A stretch of 64,000 nucleotides of DNA from Segatella cerevisiae (GCF_024054555.1 NZ_JAMXLY010000007.1:30010-94009), one strand, 5' to 3'. Shown: positions 54,551-63,948, counted from the first letter of the stretch. Notes: generated by a model from the letters alone, not told the origin. Program-made: numbers and translations.

Positions 54551-55477
54551 ATGAAGCAGATACTCACCAAAGAGGTTAAAATCGCCTTGGTCGCCATAAT
54601 TGGAATAGTCGTTCTTTTTTTCGGGATCAAGTTTCTGAAGGGGATGAACTTGTTTTCGAATGATGATACGTATTATATGACGTTTCAGGATATCAGTGGA
54701 CTGGGTACAGCTGCTCCTATCTATGCTGACGGATATAAGGTGGGTACTGTCAAAGGTATAGAATATGATTATGAAGGCACTGGTCCTATCCGTGTGAAGG
54801 CGGGTCTGAAAAAGGGCTTGCGTATACCTAAGGGGAGCAAAGCTGAAATAGAAAAGGACATCATGGGCAATATGCAGGTGAATATCTTGATGTCAAATAA
54901 TCCTGTAGAGAAGATCGAACCCGGTCAAGTGATTCCTGGTATGACAGAATCTGGTATGATGGCAAAATTCCAGGAGATGGTACCTTCTATCGAGAAGATG
55001 ATGCCTAAGATCGATTCTATTCTTACAGGTCTCAACGCGTTAATCGCCAATCCTGCTCTCACTCATTCCCTTGACAATATACAAGTGACCACTGCCAATC
55101 TTGCCGTTTCTTCCAGACAATTGAATACCCTGCTCACAGGATTGAACCGTCAGATACCCGGATTGATGGGTAAGGCAGGCGGGATGTTGGACAATGCCAA
55201 CGGTGTCATGGTCAACAGCAGAAAATTTACAGACCATCTGGCCTCTCTTGATATTCAGAAAACAATGAATCAAGTAAATACCACCTTGGATCAGGTGCAT
55301 CAACTGAGTGAGAAACTCAACAACGAGAACAGTTCATTAGGAAAATTGATGAATGACCCGTCCTTGTATGATAATATGAACATGAGTGTCCGCAATCTTG
55401 ACTCTTTGTTCGTCAATATCCGGACTCATCCTAAGCGGTATGTTCATTTCTCTTTGTTTGGCAAAAAAGACAAGTAG
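54551..55477 (+). CDS. MlaD/MCE-domain lipid transport protein
   Basis: 308 residues. One N-terminal TM segment (about 9-30) is followed by the MCE domain (about 38-115) with YYMTFQDISGLGTAAPIYAD and GYKVGTVKGI. The region PIRVKAGLKKGLRIPKGSKA ends the domain. The rest is helical (about 120-300), as in periplasmic lipid-shuttle proteins that partner with an ABC permease. No Mla ABC genes are adjacent. The 5-bp gap to the amidase gene suggests an operon for envelope maintenance. Confidence 0.9.
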   Translation: MKQILTKEVKIALVAIIGIVVLFFGIKFLKGMNLFSNDDTYYMTFQDISGLGTAAPIYADGYKVGTVKGIEYDYEGTGPIRVKAGLKKGLRIPKGSKAEIEKDIMGNMQVNILMSNNPVEKIEPGQVIPGMTESGMMAKFQEMVPSIEKMMPKIDSILTGLNALIANPALTHSLDNIQVTTANLAVSSRQLNTLLTGLNRQIPGLMGKAGGMLDNANGVMVNSRKFTDHLASLDIQKTMNQVNTTLDQVHQLSEKLNNENSSLGKLMNDPSLYDNMNMSVRNLDSLFVNIRTHPKRYVHFSLFGKKDK

Positions 55478-55506
55478 AAAGATAACTGGACGTGAGTTTG
55501 ATAATG

Positions 55507-55556
55507 AAGTCCTCTCTATGGCATCAAAACAGTTGTCGATAGAGAGGACTTTTATT
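55507..55556 (+). terminator. Terminator of the amidase-MCE operon
   Basis: AAGTCCTCTCTAT (55507-55519) pairs perfectly with ATAGAGAGGACTT (55539-55551), followed by TTATTT. Confidence 0.8.
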
Positions 55557-55888
55557 TGTAATTTATGCAATGGAATGAAGGGCGTTAAGCCCTTTCAGAA
55601 TGGCGTAAAGCGCATTTCCTAATTAAATTTTGTCTAAATAATTATCACCCTTGTTTCACAGAGTTGCTGACGATATTTTAGTGTTTGAAAATGAGTCGCT
55701 TTAGGGTTTGTCATGGGATTGTTTCACTACTAAAGTCCCTTCTGTAGGTAATACTGTTTATATCTCTTATTATCAATAATTTATATCGTTTGGCGTTTCA
55801 TCTGCTATAAGCAGTGTACCGTAAGCCATTAAATACCCGATAACAAGCTGTTTACGGTGAATGGGGCAATATATGTTGAAGAACATGA

Positions 55889-55920
55889 TTTGTGTAATTA
55901 GAAAATGTTTTATACCTTTG
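55889..55920 (+). promoter_or_regulatory. Promoter of dnaA
   Basis: TTTG (55889-55892), a 20-nt spacer and TACCTTTG (55913-55920) match the consensus. The leader to the ATG at 56169 is about 240 nt. Confidence 0.65.
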
Positions 55921-56168
55921 CAAATGAGTCGAGTACCGAATGATTTGATCATTTAGGAGGAAATACAGTTTGATTTTCGGGCTGTTACCTTAGCCGAAGT
56001 GGTCAATAGATTAGAGAGACCGTTGAGAGTCAATTGTCTGTCGATTTATAGCGTTTCATTTCTTAAGCGTCAAGCCGGTCAGTGAGTTTGCTGAGCGTGA
56101 CGGAGATGACACGCGAAATTGTTCTGCGACCTGTATTATGAAATCAATTTATAGCGTGTTTTTTTAGC

Positions 56169-57578
56169 ATGAAGAAAGACAGTCCTAAAGATCTTTGGGA
56201 TCAGGCCCTTATGCTCATCAGAAATAATCTGGATGAGAAGGCCTATAACACTTGGTTCAGACCTATTGTTTTCGAGTCCTATGACGAGAAGAAAACGACC
56301 CTTCTTGTCCAAGTGTCGAGTGGTTTCGTTTATGAGTATTTGGAGGCTAACTATGTAGATTTGATGAGCAAGGCCCTTCGAAAATTTTTCGGAGAAGGCA
56401 TCCGGTTGACTTATCGTATCGTCACCGATAAAGAGCATAACCTGACACAAAACATAGAAGCTGATCCGGCAGATGCTATCAAACAGAAACCGCTGGCAGG
56501 CGCCAATCAGTCTCCGACGATCCTGGATGCGGCAAAACCCCAGCAACTCGATTCCCAACTGAATCCGAAACTGACTTTCTCTAATTATGTGGAGGGAGAC
56601 AGCAATAAGTTGCCGAGGTCTATCGGACTGACAATAGCCGAGCATCCGAATACGGCACAATTCAATCCGATGTTCATCTATGGCCCTTCTGGTTGTGGAA
56701 AGACCCATTTGATCAATGCCATCGGGAATGAGTGCAGAAAATGCTATCCGAACAAGAGAATCTTGTATATCAGTGCGAGGCTTTTCCAAGTGCAGTATAC
56801 AAGTGCCGTGCTGAATAACCACGTCAATGATTTTATAGGGTTCTATCAGACCATTGACATGCTGATTGTAGACGATGTCCAGGAATGGATGGGAAAAGCC
56901 AAGACCTTGGATACTTTCTTCCATATATTTAATCATCTGTTCAAGAATGGCCGAAGAATCATTCTGGCAAGTGATCGCCCGCCGGTGGAACTGAAAGATA
57001 TGCCTGACCGCCTGCTGACTCGTTTCTCTTGTGGACTTATCGCTGAACTGGAGAAACCGAACAAGCAACTCTGCAAAGATATTCTGACTAATCTGATTCG
57101 GCGCAACGGTCTTGCCATTCCCGATGATGTAGTGGACTATATTGCTGAGAATGCAGACGGAAGCGTACGTGATCTGCAAGGCGTCATCAACGGTCTGTTG
57201 GCATACAGCATTACCTATGGCGGCGATATCAATTTGAAGTTAGCCGAGAGAGTGATCAAGCGGGCTGTGAAAGTAGATGATGAGCCGCTTACACTAGATG
57301 ATATCGTCAGTACGGTCTGCAAGCACTTCAATGTGTCACCAAACTCTGTAAATAGCCGTAGCCGTAAGCATGATTTCGTCATAGCCCGGCAAGTCAGTAT
57401 GTATATGGCGCAGAAATACACGAAGATGCCTGCTTCAAGAATCGGAAAATTGGTTGGCAATAGAGACCATTCAACTGTAGTCCATAGTTGTTCTAAAGTC
57501 GAAGGGCGCTTGAAGGTTGACCGTTCTTTTCGGGATGAACTGGTATCGATAGAAAATGCATTTAAACTGAAAAACTGA
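56169..57578 (+). CDS. dnaA: Chromosomal replication initiator protein DnaA
   Basis: 469 residues. Domain I (about 1-85) starts KDLWDQALMLIRNNLDEKAY; a short variable domain II follows. Domain III has FIYGPSGCGKTHLINAIGNE (Walker A), MLIVDDVQEW (Walker B) and ILASDRPPVELKDMPDRLLT with sensor-1 and the arginine-finger helix (RFSCGLIAEL). Domain IV ends with ARQVSMYMAQKYTKMPASRI and GKLVGNRDHSTVVHSC, the DnaA-box-binding signature. It unwinds the origin to start replication. It has a long leader and a strong terminator and is a single-gene unit. Confidence 0.97.
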   Translation: MKKDSPKDLWDQALMLIRNNLDEKAYNTWFRPIVFESYDEKKTTLLVQVSSGFVYEYLEANYVDLMSKALRKFFGEGIRLTYRIVTDKEHNLTQNIEADPADAIKQKPLAGANQSPTILDAAKPQQLDSQLNPKLTFSNYVEGDSNKLPRSIGLTIAEHPNTAQFNPMFIYGPSGCGKTHLINAIGNECRKCYPNKRILYISARLFQVQYTSAVLNNHVNDFIGFYQTIDMLIVDDVQEWMGKAKTLDTFFHIFNHLFKNGRRIILASDRPPVELKDMPDRLLTRFSCGLIAELEKPNKQLCKDILTNLIRRNGLAIPDDVVDYIAENADGSVRDLQGVINGLLAYSITYGGDINLKLAERVIKRAVKVDDEPLTLDDIVSTVCKHFNVSPNSVNSRSRKHDFVIARQVSMYMAQKYTKMPASRIGKLVGNRDHSTVVHSCSKVEGRLKVDRSFRDELVSIENAFKLKN

Positions 57579-57614
57579 TCGGAGAATAGCATCTGGCTTT
57601 TCTTAAGAACAAAA

Positions 57615-57649
57615 AGAAGTGAAACTCCTCAGAGTCTCACTTCTTTTTT
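57615..57649. terminator. Terminator between dnaA and the TonB receptor gene
   Basis: AGAAGTGAAACTC (57615-57627) pairs with GAGTCTCACTTCT (57632-57644) with one mismatch, followed by six T residues. It probably serves dnaA. Confidence 0.75.
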
Positions 57650-57717
57650 AGTATCTGTACATTTTCAAGTTGTACAATCATAGCCCTCTACCATGAGGGT
57701 GTATCCTCAACAAAAAA

Positions 57718-59793
57718 TCATAGCGGGAGATGGATTGAAAATCCTGCGATCAACCAGAAACCTGGTTGAGGGACGTTACCAACTTCCACGTAGTCTTTAT
57801 CGAGAATGTTATTGGCTTCGATATAGGCTTTCCAATTCGTGTTATCCCAACTGAGTTTCCCGTCCAGTATTCCATAGGATGAATAGGGATGTGTTCTGCC
57901 GTTGGCATCCACATAAGTACCTATGCGGTGTTGGAATCGGTATTGGAGGTCTAAGTCGAGTTGCCTCCATAATTTCAACCCTAGATGAGTCACAACTTTA
58001 TTTTTCAAGTACTCTAAAGCCGTGAGGCTTTGAATATTCGAGGCTTCATGCTTCGACTGATTGATAAAGCTATAACTGAAAAGGAAGTCCTTAAGAAAAT
58101 GTTGGGAAGGTATCAACTGGAAGAAATCAAAGTTCAGTGACGTTTCTATGCCAAGGGCATTGATCTTTCCATAATTGACAGATTTCCAAAGTGGAGATCC
58201 GTTCTCATCTTTAGTTCCATCATAGATCCAGTCAATCAGATTTTTATAATGGTTGTGATAAATACTTGCCTTGCCGGAAATTCCTTGGGCACTGTACTTG
58301 ATTCCTGTTTCAAAAGCTGATAATTCTTCAGGCTTCAAATGTGGGTCAGCTTGGTATCCCCCGACAGAATAATAAAGTTCTGTGATAGAGGGGAGTCGAA
58401 GAGACGTGTTGAATGAAGTATAGACCTTCCAATTGTTGCCTATACGATAACTGGCATCAAGGCCGGGGTAGACACGCATGTTCATATCGGCCCAACTGTT
58501 CTTGACGGCAATCAGGCCCGCAGAAAGTGTAAAACGACTCAGGAGAATATTGTGTTCCAATACGAATTGCACATTCGTCCGGTTCAGTCCATCTTTGTAT
58601 TGTAGCCCTGTGTCATGTATTGGCCTGAGATGTTTCAGCGGTTCCCCAAGGTTAGTGCTGACCAGATCTTCGTTCCGAATCTCTGTTCCGAGAGCAGTAC
58701 GTCCCCCGAACCAGTCGAAATAACTGTTTAGGTTGACACCGTAGACATCTGTCCGATTGTAGTTGAAAGGAGTTTTGTCGGCGGAATGACGGAAAAGTTC
58801 GAATCGGTCCATGGAACGATTCCAATAGATAGAAGGTTTCAGATGGAACAGACCGATTTTGTTTTCTGCCTGCAGGGCAGTGAATGTCTTGAAAGTATGT
58901 TCAAATTGATCATCGTATTTGGAACTGTAAGAAGTACTGCTTCCCCAGTTTTTCGTACTTAGGCCGGCATACCATTTGACAGAAACATTAGGGTCGTTGT
59001 AATTGCCTTGATAAAAAGTCTTTCCACCCTTATAATCATTATTCAGTTGCCCGTTTTTGTCTCGGCTGAATCCATCACTGCGGGTATAACTTCCTGAAAC
59101 CTGATTGTTCCAGTGTCCCTTTGCAATATTGGCTCTGCCGCCAGCGGAGAGATAACCGAATGAACCGCCTTCAATATGAGTGGTCATGCTGGTTTGCTCA
59201 GGAGTCCTAGTGACAATATTAATGGCTCCAAGAAGTGAAGAAGTTCCATAAACCCTGCCTGCAGGTCCCTCGAGTATTTCGATACGCTCTATCTCACTGA
59301 GGTCTACAGGCAAATCAAAGGCGTTATGACCGGTTTGAGGGTCACAGATATTGATGCCGTTGAGCAAGATGGTGATCTGTTCGCTGTTGCCGCCTCGAAT
59401 GCTGATATCCGTTTGTGCCCCAATGGCACCCCTTTGTCGGACATCGACGCCTGCAGCGTACTTTAACAGATCATTTACACTTTGCACCGGCGCGGCGGCG
59501 ATATCCTTTCGCGTCAGTACAGTAACCATTCTCGCTTGCTGACTTCTAGTCAGCGGTGCCCTGCTTGCAGTCACATCGACCTCGTCAAGTTGCTGCTCTT
59601 TCCCGGAAATGGTATCAGAAGCGATCTTGTTGACATCTGTACTGACGCCAGCTGCCTTTGCGTGAGACAAAGTAGCAATGCTCAGTGTGCCGACAAGCAC
59701 TTCTTTCCCCAGTACGGAGAACAGAGCGTAGCCCTTGTTTGAGAATTTCTTGAATCTCAGGCTGCGGCGCTTGTTGAAAATTGTTTTGTACAT
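57718..59793 (-). CDS. TonB-dependent receptor, BtuB-like
   Basis: 691 residues. An N-terminal leader of about 45 residues is probably a long signal peptide. The TonB-box region (LDEVDVTASRAP) is followed by the plug, with DLLKYAAGVDVRQRG, TDISIRGGNSEQITILLNGI and EIERIEILEGPAGRVYGTSS. A 22-strand barrel follows and ends with a short aromatic strand (FWLIAGFSIHLPL). Sequence style and length fit the BtuB/cobalamin or siderophore group; the substrate is uncertain. Class II ribonucleotide reductase nearby would need B12, but no cobalamin riboswitch was recognised in its short leader. A palindrome overlaps its promoter. Confidence 0.9.
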   Translation of the reverse strand: MYKTIFNKRRSLRFKKFSNKGYALFSVLGKEVLVGTLSIATLSHAKAAGVSTDVNKIASDTISGKEQQLDEVDVTASRAPLTRSQQARMVTVLTRKDIAAAPVQSVNDLLKYAAGVDVRQRGAIGAQTDISIRGGNSEQITILLNGINICDPQTGHNAFDLPVDLSEIERIEILEGPAGRVYGTSSLLGAINIVTRTPEQTSMTTHIEGGSFGYLSAGGRANIAKGHWNNQVSGSYTRSDGFSRDKNGQLNNDYKGGKTFYQGNYNDPNVSVKWYAGLSTKNWGSSTSYSSKYDDQFEHTFKTFTALQAENKIGLFHLKPSIYWNRSMDRFELFRHSADKTPFNYNRTDVYGVNLNSYFDWFGGRTALGTEIRNEDLVSTNLGEPLKHLRPIHDTGLQYKDGLNRTNVQFVLEHNILLSRFTLSAGLIAVKNSWADMNMRVYPGLDASYRIGNNWKVYTSFNTSLRLPSITELYYSVGGYQADPHLKPEELSAFETGIKYSAQGISGKASIYHNHYKNLIDWIYDGTKDENGSPLWKSVNYGKINALGIETSLNFDFFQLIPSQHFLKDFLFSYSFINQSKHEASNIQSLTALEYLKNKVVTHLGLKLWRQLDLDLQYRFQHRIGTYVDANGRTHPYSSYGILDGKLSWDNTNWKAYIEANNILDKDYVEVGNVPQPGFWLIAGFSIHLPL

Positions 59794-59838
59794 TGATTGA
59801 TTAATTGATTAAATTGCCTTGCTTACGGCAAGGTAGTG

Positions 59839-59868
59839 CAAAGGTAGTTGTTTTGTCTGAGAAAACAA
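59839..59868 (-). promoter_or_regulatory. Promoter of the TonB receptor gene
   Basis: On the minus strand, TTG (59866-59868), a 19-nt spacer and TACCTTTG (59839-59846) fit the consensus, about 45 nt before the ATG. A CCTTGC/GCAAGG hairpin lies in the leader near 59817-59833. Confidence 0.65.
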
Positions 59869-59872
59869 CTAC
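59844..59872. promoter_or_regulatory. Palindrome across the TonB receptor promoter, possible operator
   Basis: GTAGTTGTTTT (59844-59854) and AAAACAACTAC (59862-59872) form a perfect 11-bp inverted repeat with a 7-nt spacer, covering the -33 element and part of the -7 box. A repressor of the metal- or cofactor-responsive kind could bind here. Confidence 0.5.
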
Positions 59873-59992
59873 CGGAAATATTTTTTATCAGTGATGGGAG
59901 TGGCTGTTGAAGTTTATCAGCCTCAAAAAGAAACAGATTCTTCAAGTCTTTTCTTCGAATCTGGAAAGGCCGTATAAGAGTGCTCTCTAAAA

Positions 59993-62464
59993 TCAATCAT
60001 TGCTTTTATACTCATAATTCTCTCCAAAATCTTTTTGGTATTCTCTGTTAAATGCTCTGATGGCGTCTTTAGCTTCGAATATCCTGCTCAGCCTTTTTAA
60101 AGATTTGATTTGAATATCCAAGGCATTGGTATTTAGAGGATCCGCATTGAATATAGCTTTTGCCCATTCAATGGCAATTTCATATTCTTTCTTTTTGTAA
60201 GCTTCTTCCATTTCTTTTGTCAGGATAGGAATCAGCATTTGTTCTTCCTTGGATTTGAAACGGTCAAGAGTCGGCATATCCATCTTCTGTAGGAACTTGC
60301 CTCTTTTCAGTATGGACAATAGTGAGAATTCATTTGCATTGTCTTCCTTAATGATCCTGCGACAATCATAATAATCGCAATAGAAGGGGGCTTGAACATC
60401 CAGCTTGAAAAATCCGTCTTGGTAGACAACCTGAATACCGTCTATTTCCTCAAGTACTTTCCGTAGGTGGTTAATGGTGACACTTCTGGAATTCTTGATC
60501 TTTTCAGTAGTCTTGTTCCCCCATAGCATTGTACCTAATACCTTAGATGATATGCCTTCTTTCTCACTGTGTTCAATTAGGATAAAAAGGACTTCCCGGA
60601 GTTTGTTTGTAAACATATAACTGATATCCCGATTCTTTCTGTCCCGAGCCATAAAATCTCCAAACAAGTATATGGAATTTGGCTTTAATTGACTTTTGTC
60701 CAGATGCAAACGTGAACTCTGACGAATAAGACCTGCTTTATTTTTCTTTCGGTATAGGAATATGAAAACCACACCTATGCAGAGTATACAAATGATCAAA
60801 ATGATCATCTCTTTCTTAGTACTATGAGGGGGCTCGATAATTGCCGCGTATTCTGTTGCAGACAGAACAGGCAGGTCTATGCTGTAGATCTTCAGGGTAG
60901 AAGAAATATCGTCTTTTGATTCTTGTACCGTTACGATAAACTTTCGTTGTTGACGGTCGTAATACAAATTGGCATTGGTCGTTATTTTATCAGAGTGTAT
61001 GGGAATGGAATCGCCAAGTATTTGATAACTTCCGTCCTTAATGGAAAAACGATAAAGTTTCAGGTAGGAATCAGAAAGGAATTCAGAATAGCATAAGGTA
61101 TAGAAATATCTTCTATCAAAGATAATCATGTTTCTTACAGGGACGACATTCTGCTTCTTACCCCACTTTAAATCCCATAGTTTCGTGATCTTCTTAGTTA
61201 TTTTATTTAGGCGATATAAATCATAAAAATATTTTCTTCCGACAGACTGGTTTCCTGATTCATTGCCCATTCCTCCAAACAAATAGACGTCATTTCCATA
61301 TTGCCCGACTGATACGAAATATCTGGGCATCCTCGGTCCTTTGATCCCTTTCATCACAGACCAACTATGGGAATGGAGGTCATATGTATAGAATTGGTTG
61401 CTATAGTGCATGGGTTCAAATCCTCCATAAATTGTTAATTCTTGTCTTCTCCAGTCAAAAAATGATCCATGATGATGTTCTTGGGCTTTTAGCTGATTAT
61501 TGCTTTCAGGAGTCCAACTTAGTGTGCTTAAATTTAGGCTGGCTAGGGTAACATCTTGTGGCTTTTTATTATTCTTGTGAACTTCATAGGTATAAAGTCT
61601 ATTATTAATAGGATTGAAGAAGTTCATTCCTAAATATATTTCCACAGGACATCTATTGGCAAACCGATTGTATATAGATTGTTTACTGCTAATATTATAG
61701 ATATTTAATTCTGTCCGGTTATAATAGTAAATATTTTGCCGAAAGGGATCAAAGCATACTCCCGCATTAGTATTGGAATGCAATTTCTTGAGAAATTTCC
61801 AATGATACGAGTCATTGATTCCCCAATAAGGATTTTCAACATAACCTATTTTCTTGCCGTCCTTGTCGTATACATTATTTCCGTAACTTTGATTTAATGG
61901 AAAGTAATATACCTTACTGTCTCCACTAATATTAAGATCCTTTATACCAAAAGCAGGAACATCAATAATATAGTCATTTCGACCAAATACTAAATCTGGT
62001 CTTATTTCTTTTGGTAAAAGAGCATCATGGATAGTTTTTTTGTGTCCATTGATTTTCATACTTATGATTTTATTGTCTAAATCAAAGTGTAGGCTAAACC
62101 GGAACCAATGTTCGTCTTTTAATTCACATCGATTATATTTGAAAGTAATTAGTTCCTTATAGCCTTCTCTGTTGAGTTCTATAATGTCTTCTTTGGATTC
62201 ATCCAAAAAAACATTGAATATTTCATCACTTTTGAGATCTGTGATTCTGAGTATATATCCGATATCTGGATTTTCAGGGAGTCGCATTTCAAAATTAATG
62301 GTGAATTGGTGATGAAAAACGTCATTGTCTTCCTTGAAGACATCATAAGAAGTACGCTTCCTTATGGAATTGAAAGGGTTTTGGAAAAAAAGACCTTGTG
62401 CATTGACTATTAGTGTATTGTTAAGGAATACTGTTATTAGAAAGAAAAGGTAATAGAGTTTCAT
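59993..62464 (-). CDS. Membrane-spanning regulator: kelch sensor, TM helix, winged helix, TPR-like tail
   Basis: 823 residues from the ATG at 62464. That start begins a clean signal peptide (ends LIVNAQ-G), and an upstream ATG at 62524 overlaps the promoter. A LamG-like beta domain comes first (about 25-200). Kelch/galactose-oxidase-like repeats follow (about 220-540; ELTIYGGFEPMHYSNQFYTY, NDVYLFGGMGN). One TM helix (about 550-570; MIILIICILCIGVVFIFLYR) leads to an OmpR/SARP-type winged helix (about 600-690; SRSVTINHLRKVLEEIDGIQ) and a helical TPR-like end (EYEIAIEWAKAIFNADPLNT). It probably senses a periplasmic ligand and binds DNA directly. The target is unknown. Confidence 0.82.
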   Translation of the reverse strand: MKLYYLFFLITVFLNNTLIVNAQGLFFQNPFNSIRKRTSYDVFKEDNDVFHHQFTINFEMRLPENPDIGYILRITDLKSDEIFNVFLDESKEDIIELNREGYKELITFKYNRCELKDEHWFRFSLHFDLDNKIISMKINGHKKTIHDALLPKEIRPDLVFGRNDYIIDVPAFGIKDLNISGDSKVYYFPLNQSYGNNVYDKDGKKIGYVENPYWGINDSYHWKFLKKLHSNTNAGVCFDPFRQNIYYYNRTELNIYNISSKQSIYNRFANRCPVEIYLGMNFFNPINNRLYTYEVHKNNKKPQDVTLASLNLSTLSWTPESNNQLKAQEHHHGSFFDWRRQELTIYGGFEPMHYSNQFYTYDLHSHSWSVMKGIKGPRMPRYFVSVGQYGNDVYLFGGMGNESGNQSVGRKYFYDLYRLNKITKKITKLWDLKWGKKQNVVPVRNMIIFDRRYFYTLCYSEFLSDSYLKLYRFSIKDGSYQILGDSIPIHSDKITTNANLYYDRQQRKFIVTVQESKDDISSTLKIYSIDLPVLSATEYAAIIEPPHSTKKEMIILIICILCIGVVFIFLYRKKNKAGLIRQSSRLHLDKSQLKPNSIYLFGDFMARDRKNRDISYMFTNKLREVLFILIEHSEKEGISSKVLGTMLWGNKTTEKIKNSRSVTINHLRKVLEEIDGIQVVYQDGFFKLDVQAPFYCDYYDCRRIIKEDNANEFSLLSILKRGKFLQKMDMPTLDRFKSKEEQMLIPILTKEMEEAYKKKEYEIAIEWAKAIFNADPLNTNALDIQIKSLKRLSRIFEAKDAIRAFNREYQKDFGENYEYKSND

Positions 62465-62494
62465 GCGTGTATTTTTTGTATCAGTTATTTTTCG

Positions 62495-62524
62495 CAAAGA
62501 TACTATAGAATTTCGATTTCTCAA
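62495..62524 (-). promoter_or_regulatory. Promoter of the kelch regulator
   Basis: On the minus strand, TTG (62522-62524), a 19-nt spacer and TATCTTTG (62495-62502) match the consensus, 30 nt before the chosen ATG. This settles the start codon. Confidence 0.7.
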
Positions 62525-62983
62525 TGATATAGGGTTAATTTTATCCTTTTTCTCTTTAAATTATTATATTAATTGATTTGTTAACCACTTATTATCCTAT
62601 TTTTTAATCTTGATATTATTAACTTTGTTTATCTTAAATTTATATAGCATGGTTTTCTGTATTAAAGAAATATATATTTACGCTAAATGATAAAAGTAAT
62701 AGTTGTTGACTTATCGTCTACCTTATCAATGTCTGAATTGACTATCCAACAATGAAAAATATCAGAATATTCATTTTGGTTTGTCCTATACTACCGGTTA
62801 TATCACCCATGATATATTATCGCCGGGCGTACTCAGAAGTTTGTCATATGCAGCAAGCCTAGTAAGAATTTCGGCAGCAGCCGCAGTTCTAGGCCTGTAG
62901 TCCTGAACAAAATCGGTGAAAATTGAGCCGGTGTGAAGTGTGGATAATTCGGCAATAAAAATACGATCCTTAAAAACATTAAA
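62525..62983. other. Divergent intergenic region, 459 bp
   Basis: Very A+T rich on the left. A TAACTTTG at 62620-62627 could be a plus-strand -7 box but lacks a -33 element. A 36-codon frame (62752-62862) with a signal-like start may be a remnant. The rest, up to the secreted phosphatase-family gene, shows nothing clear. Confidence 0.5.
62752..62862 (+). other. Short open frame with signal-peptide-like start, possible gene remnant
   Basis: ATG at 62752 to TAG at 62860-62862 encodes 36 residues starting MKNIRIFILVCPILPV, which looks like a signal sequence but is followed by only about 20 residues. It may be the decayed start of an exported protein. I do not call it a gene. Confidence 0.25.
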
Positions 62984-63898
62984 ATGCGCAGACTGTTCAT
63001 ATCGTTGTTTATCCTGTTAATTGCCGTAGCCGTCAACGGCCAGCAATTGACGGTGGGGACTTATAATATAAGGAATCATAACCATGATGACGAACTGGCG
63101 GGGAACGGCTGGTCACGGCGCTGTCCGGTCATATCCCAGTTGGTGACGTTCAATGACTTTGACATCTGGGGCTCGCAGGAGGTGCTCCATGACCAGTTGC
63201 TGGACCTGTTGTCGGCAATGCCTCAGTACGGCTATCTGGGAGTAGGGCGCGATGACGGGAAGACGGGAGGGGAGTATTCGCCCATCTTCTATAAGAAAAG
63301 CCGCCTGAAGGTGTTGAAGGACGGCCATTTCTGGTTGGCGGAGCATACGGACTGTCCGAATAAAGGTTGGGATGCGGCGTGCATTCGCATCTGTACGTGG
63401 GGCTTTTTCCAGGATCTGCAGACGAAGCGGAAGTTCTGGTTCTTCAACCTCCATATGGACCATATGGGAGTGGTGGCCAGAGAGGAGAGCTCCAAGCTGG
63501 TATTGAAGAAAGTGAAGGAGATGTGCGGCAGTGATCCCGTAATCCTGACGGGTGACTTCAATGTGGACCAGACCCACGAATGCTATCGCCTGCTGGCAAA
63601 TTCGGGTGTGTTGCAGGATACCTATAGGATAGCCGACATGCACTATGCGCTGAACGGGACGTTCAACGGCTTTGACCCCTTTTCAAAGACGGACAGCCAG
63701 ATCGACCATGTCTTTGTTTCAAGGCAGTTTCATGTCTACCGTTTCGGGATCCTGACGGACACCTATCGTTCACCGAGGAAGACCTCGGAGACAGTGGAGG
63801 AGAAAGACGCGCCGAAGGAAATAGCGTTCAAGAAGTATGATATCCGGATGCCTTCCGATCATTTCCCTGTGAAGGTTATCCTGCAATATAATAAATAG
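62984..63898 (+). CDS. Secreted endonuclease/exonuclease/phosphatase-family protein
   Basis: 304 residues. A signal peptide ends AVAVNGQ-Q. The EEP fold is clear: VGTYNIRNHNHDDE (Asn), DIWGSQEVLHDQ (metal-binding Glu), FFNLHMDHMG (His region), VILTGDFNVDQTHE (Asp-x-Asn), QIDHVFVSRQF and MPSDHFPVKVIL (final Asp-His). All catalytic residues of the family are present. Exported Bacteroidetes members act on phosphoesters such as sugar or lipid phosphates; the substrate is not predictable. It is divergent from the kelch regulator. The DNA is G+C richer than the regulator gene. Confidence 0.9.
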   Translation: MRRLFISLFILLIAVAVNGQQLTVGTYNIRNHNHDDELAGNGWSRRCPVISQLVTFNDFDIWGSQEVLHDQLLDLLSAMPQYGYLGVGRDDGKTGGEYSPIFYKKSRLKVLKDGHFWLAEHTDCPNKGWDAACIRICTWGFFQDLQTKRKFWFFNLHMDHMGVVAREESSKLVLKKVKEMCGSDPVILTGDFNVDQTHECYRLLANSGVLQDTYRIADMHYALNGTFNGFDPFSKTDSQIDHVFVSRQFHVYRFGILTDTYRSPRKTSETVEEKDAPKEIAFKKYDIRMPSDHFPVKVILQYNK

Positions 63899-63948
63899 TA
63901 TTCTTTAATTCATCGCGCTGTAATTTCTTGTCAATAATCTGTTGTTTT

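Larger units (their letters stand above)
55478..56168. other. Intergenic region upstream of dnaA, 691 bp
   Basis: After the terminator it has small repeats GGGCGTTAAGCCC and GGCGTAAAGCGC near 55578-55615, a CCGTAA/TTACGG pair near 55818-55856, the dnaA promoter (55889-55920), and a 240-nt leader. No clear cluster of TTATNCACA DnaA boxes was seen, so an origin here is not supported by eye. Confidence 0.5.

Noticed and set aside
55924..55956. 10-residue upstream frame in the dnaA leader
   Set aside because: Its ATG falls at the predicted transcription start, so it is unlikely to be translated normally.
55478..56168. Chromosomal origin next to dnaA
   Set aside because: No cluster of TTATNCACA-like boxes was seen. 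A GC-skew plot and a box search would be needed.
56136..57179. 347-codon open frame on the minus strand
   Set aside because: It lies antisense within dnaA and shows no domain.
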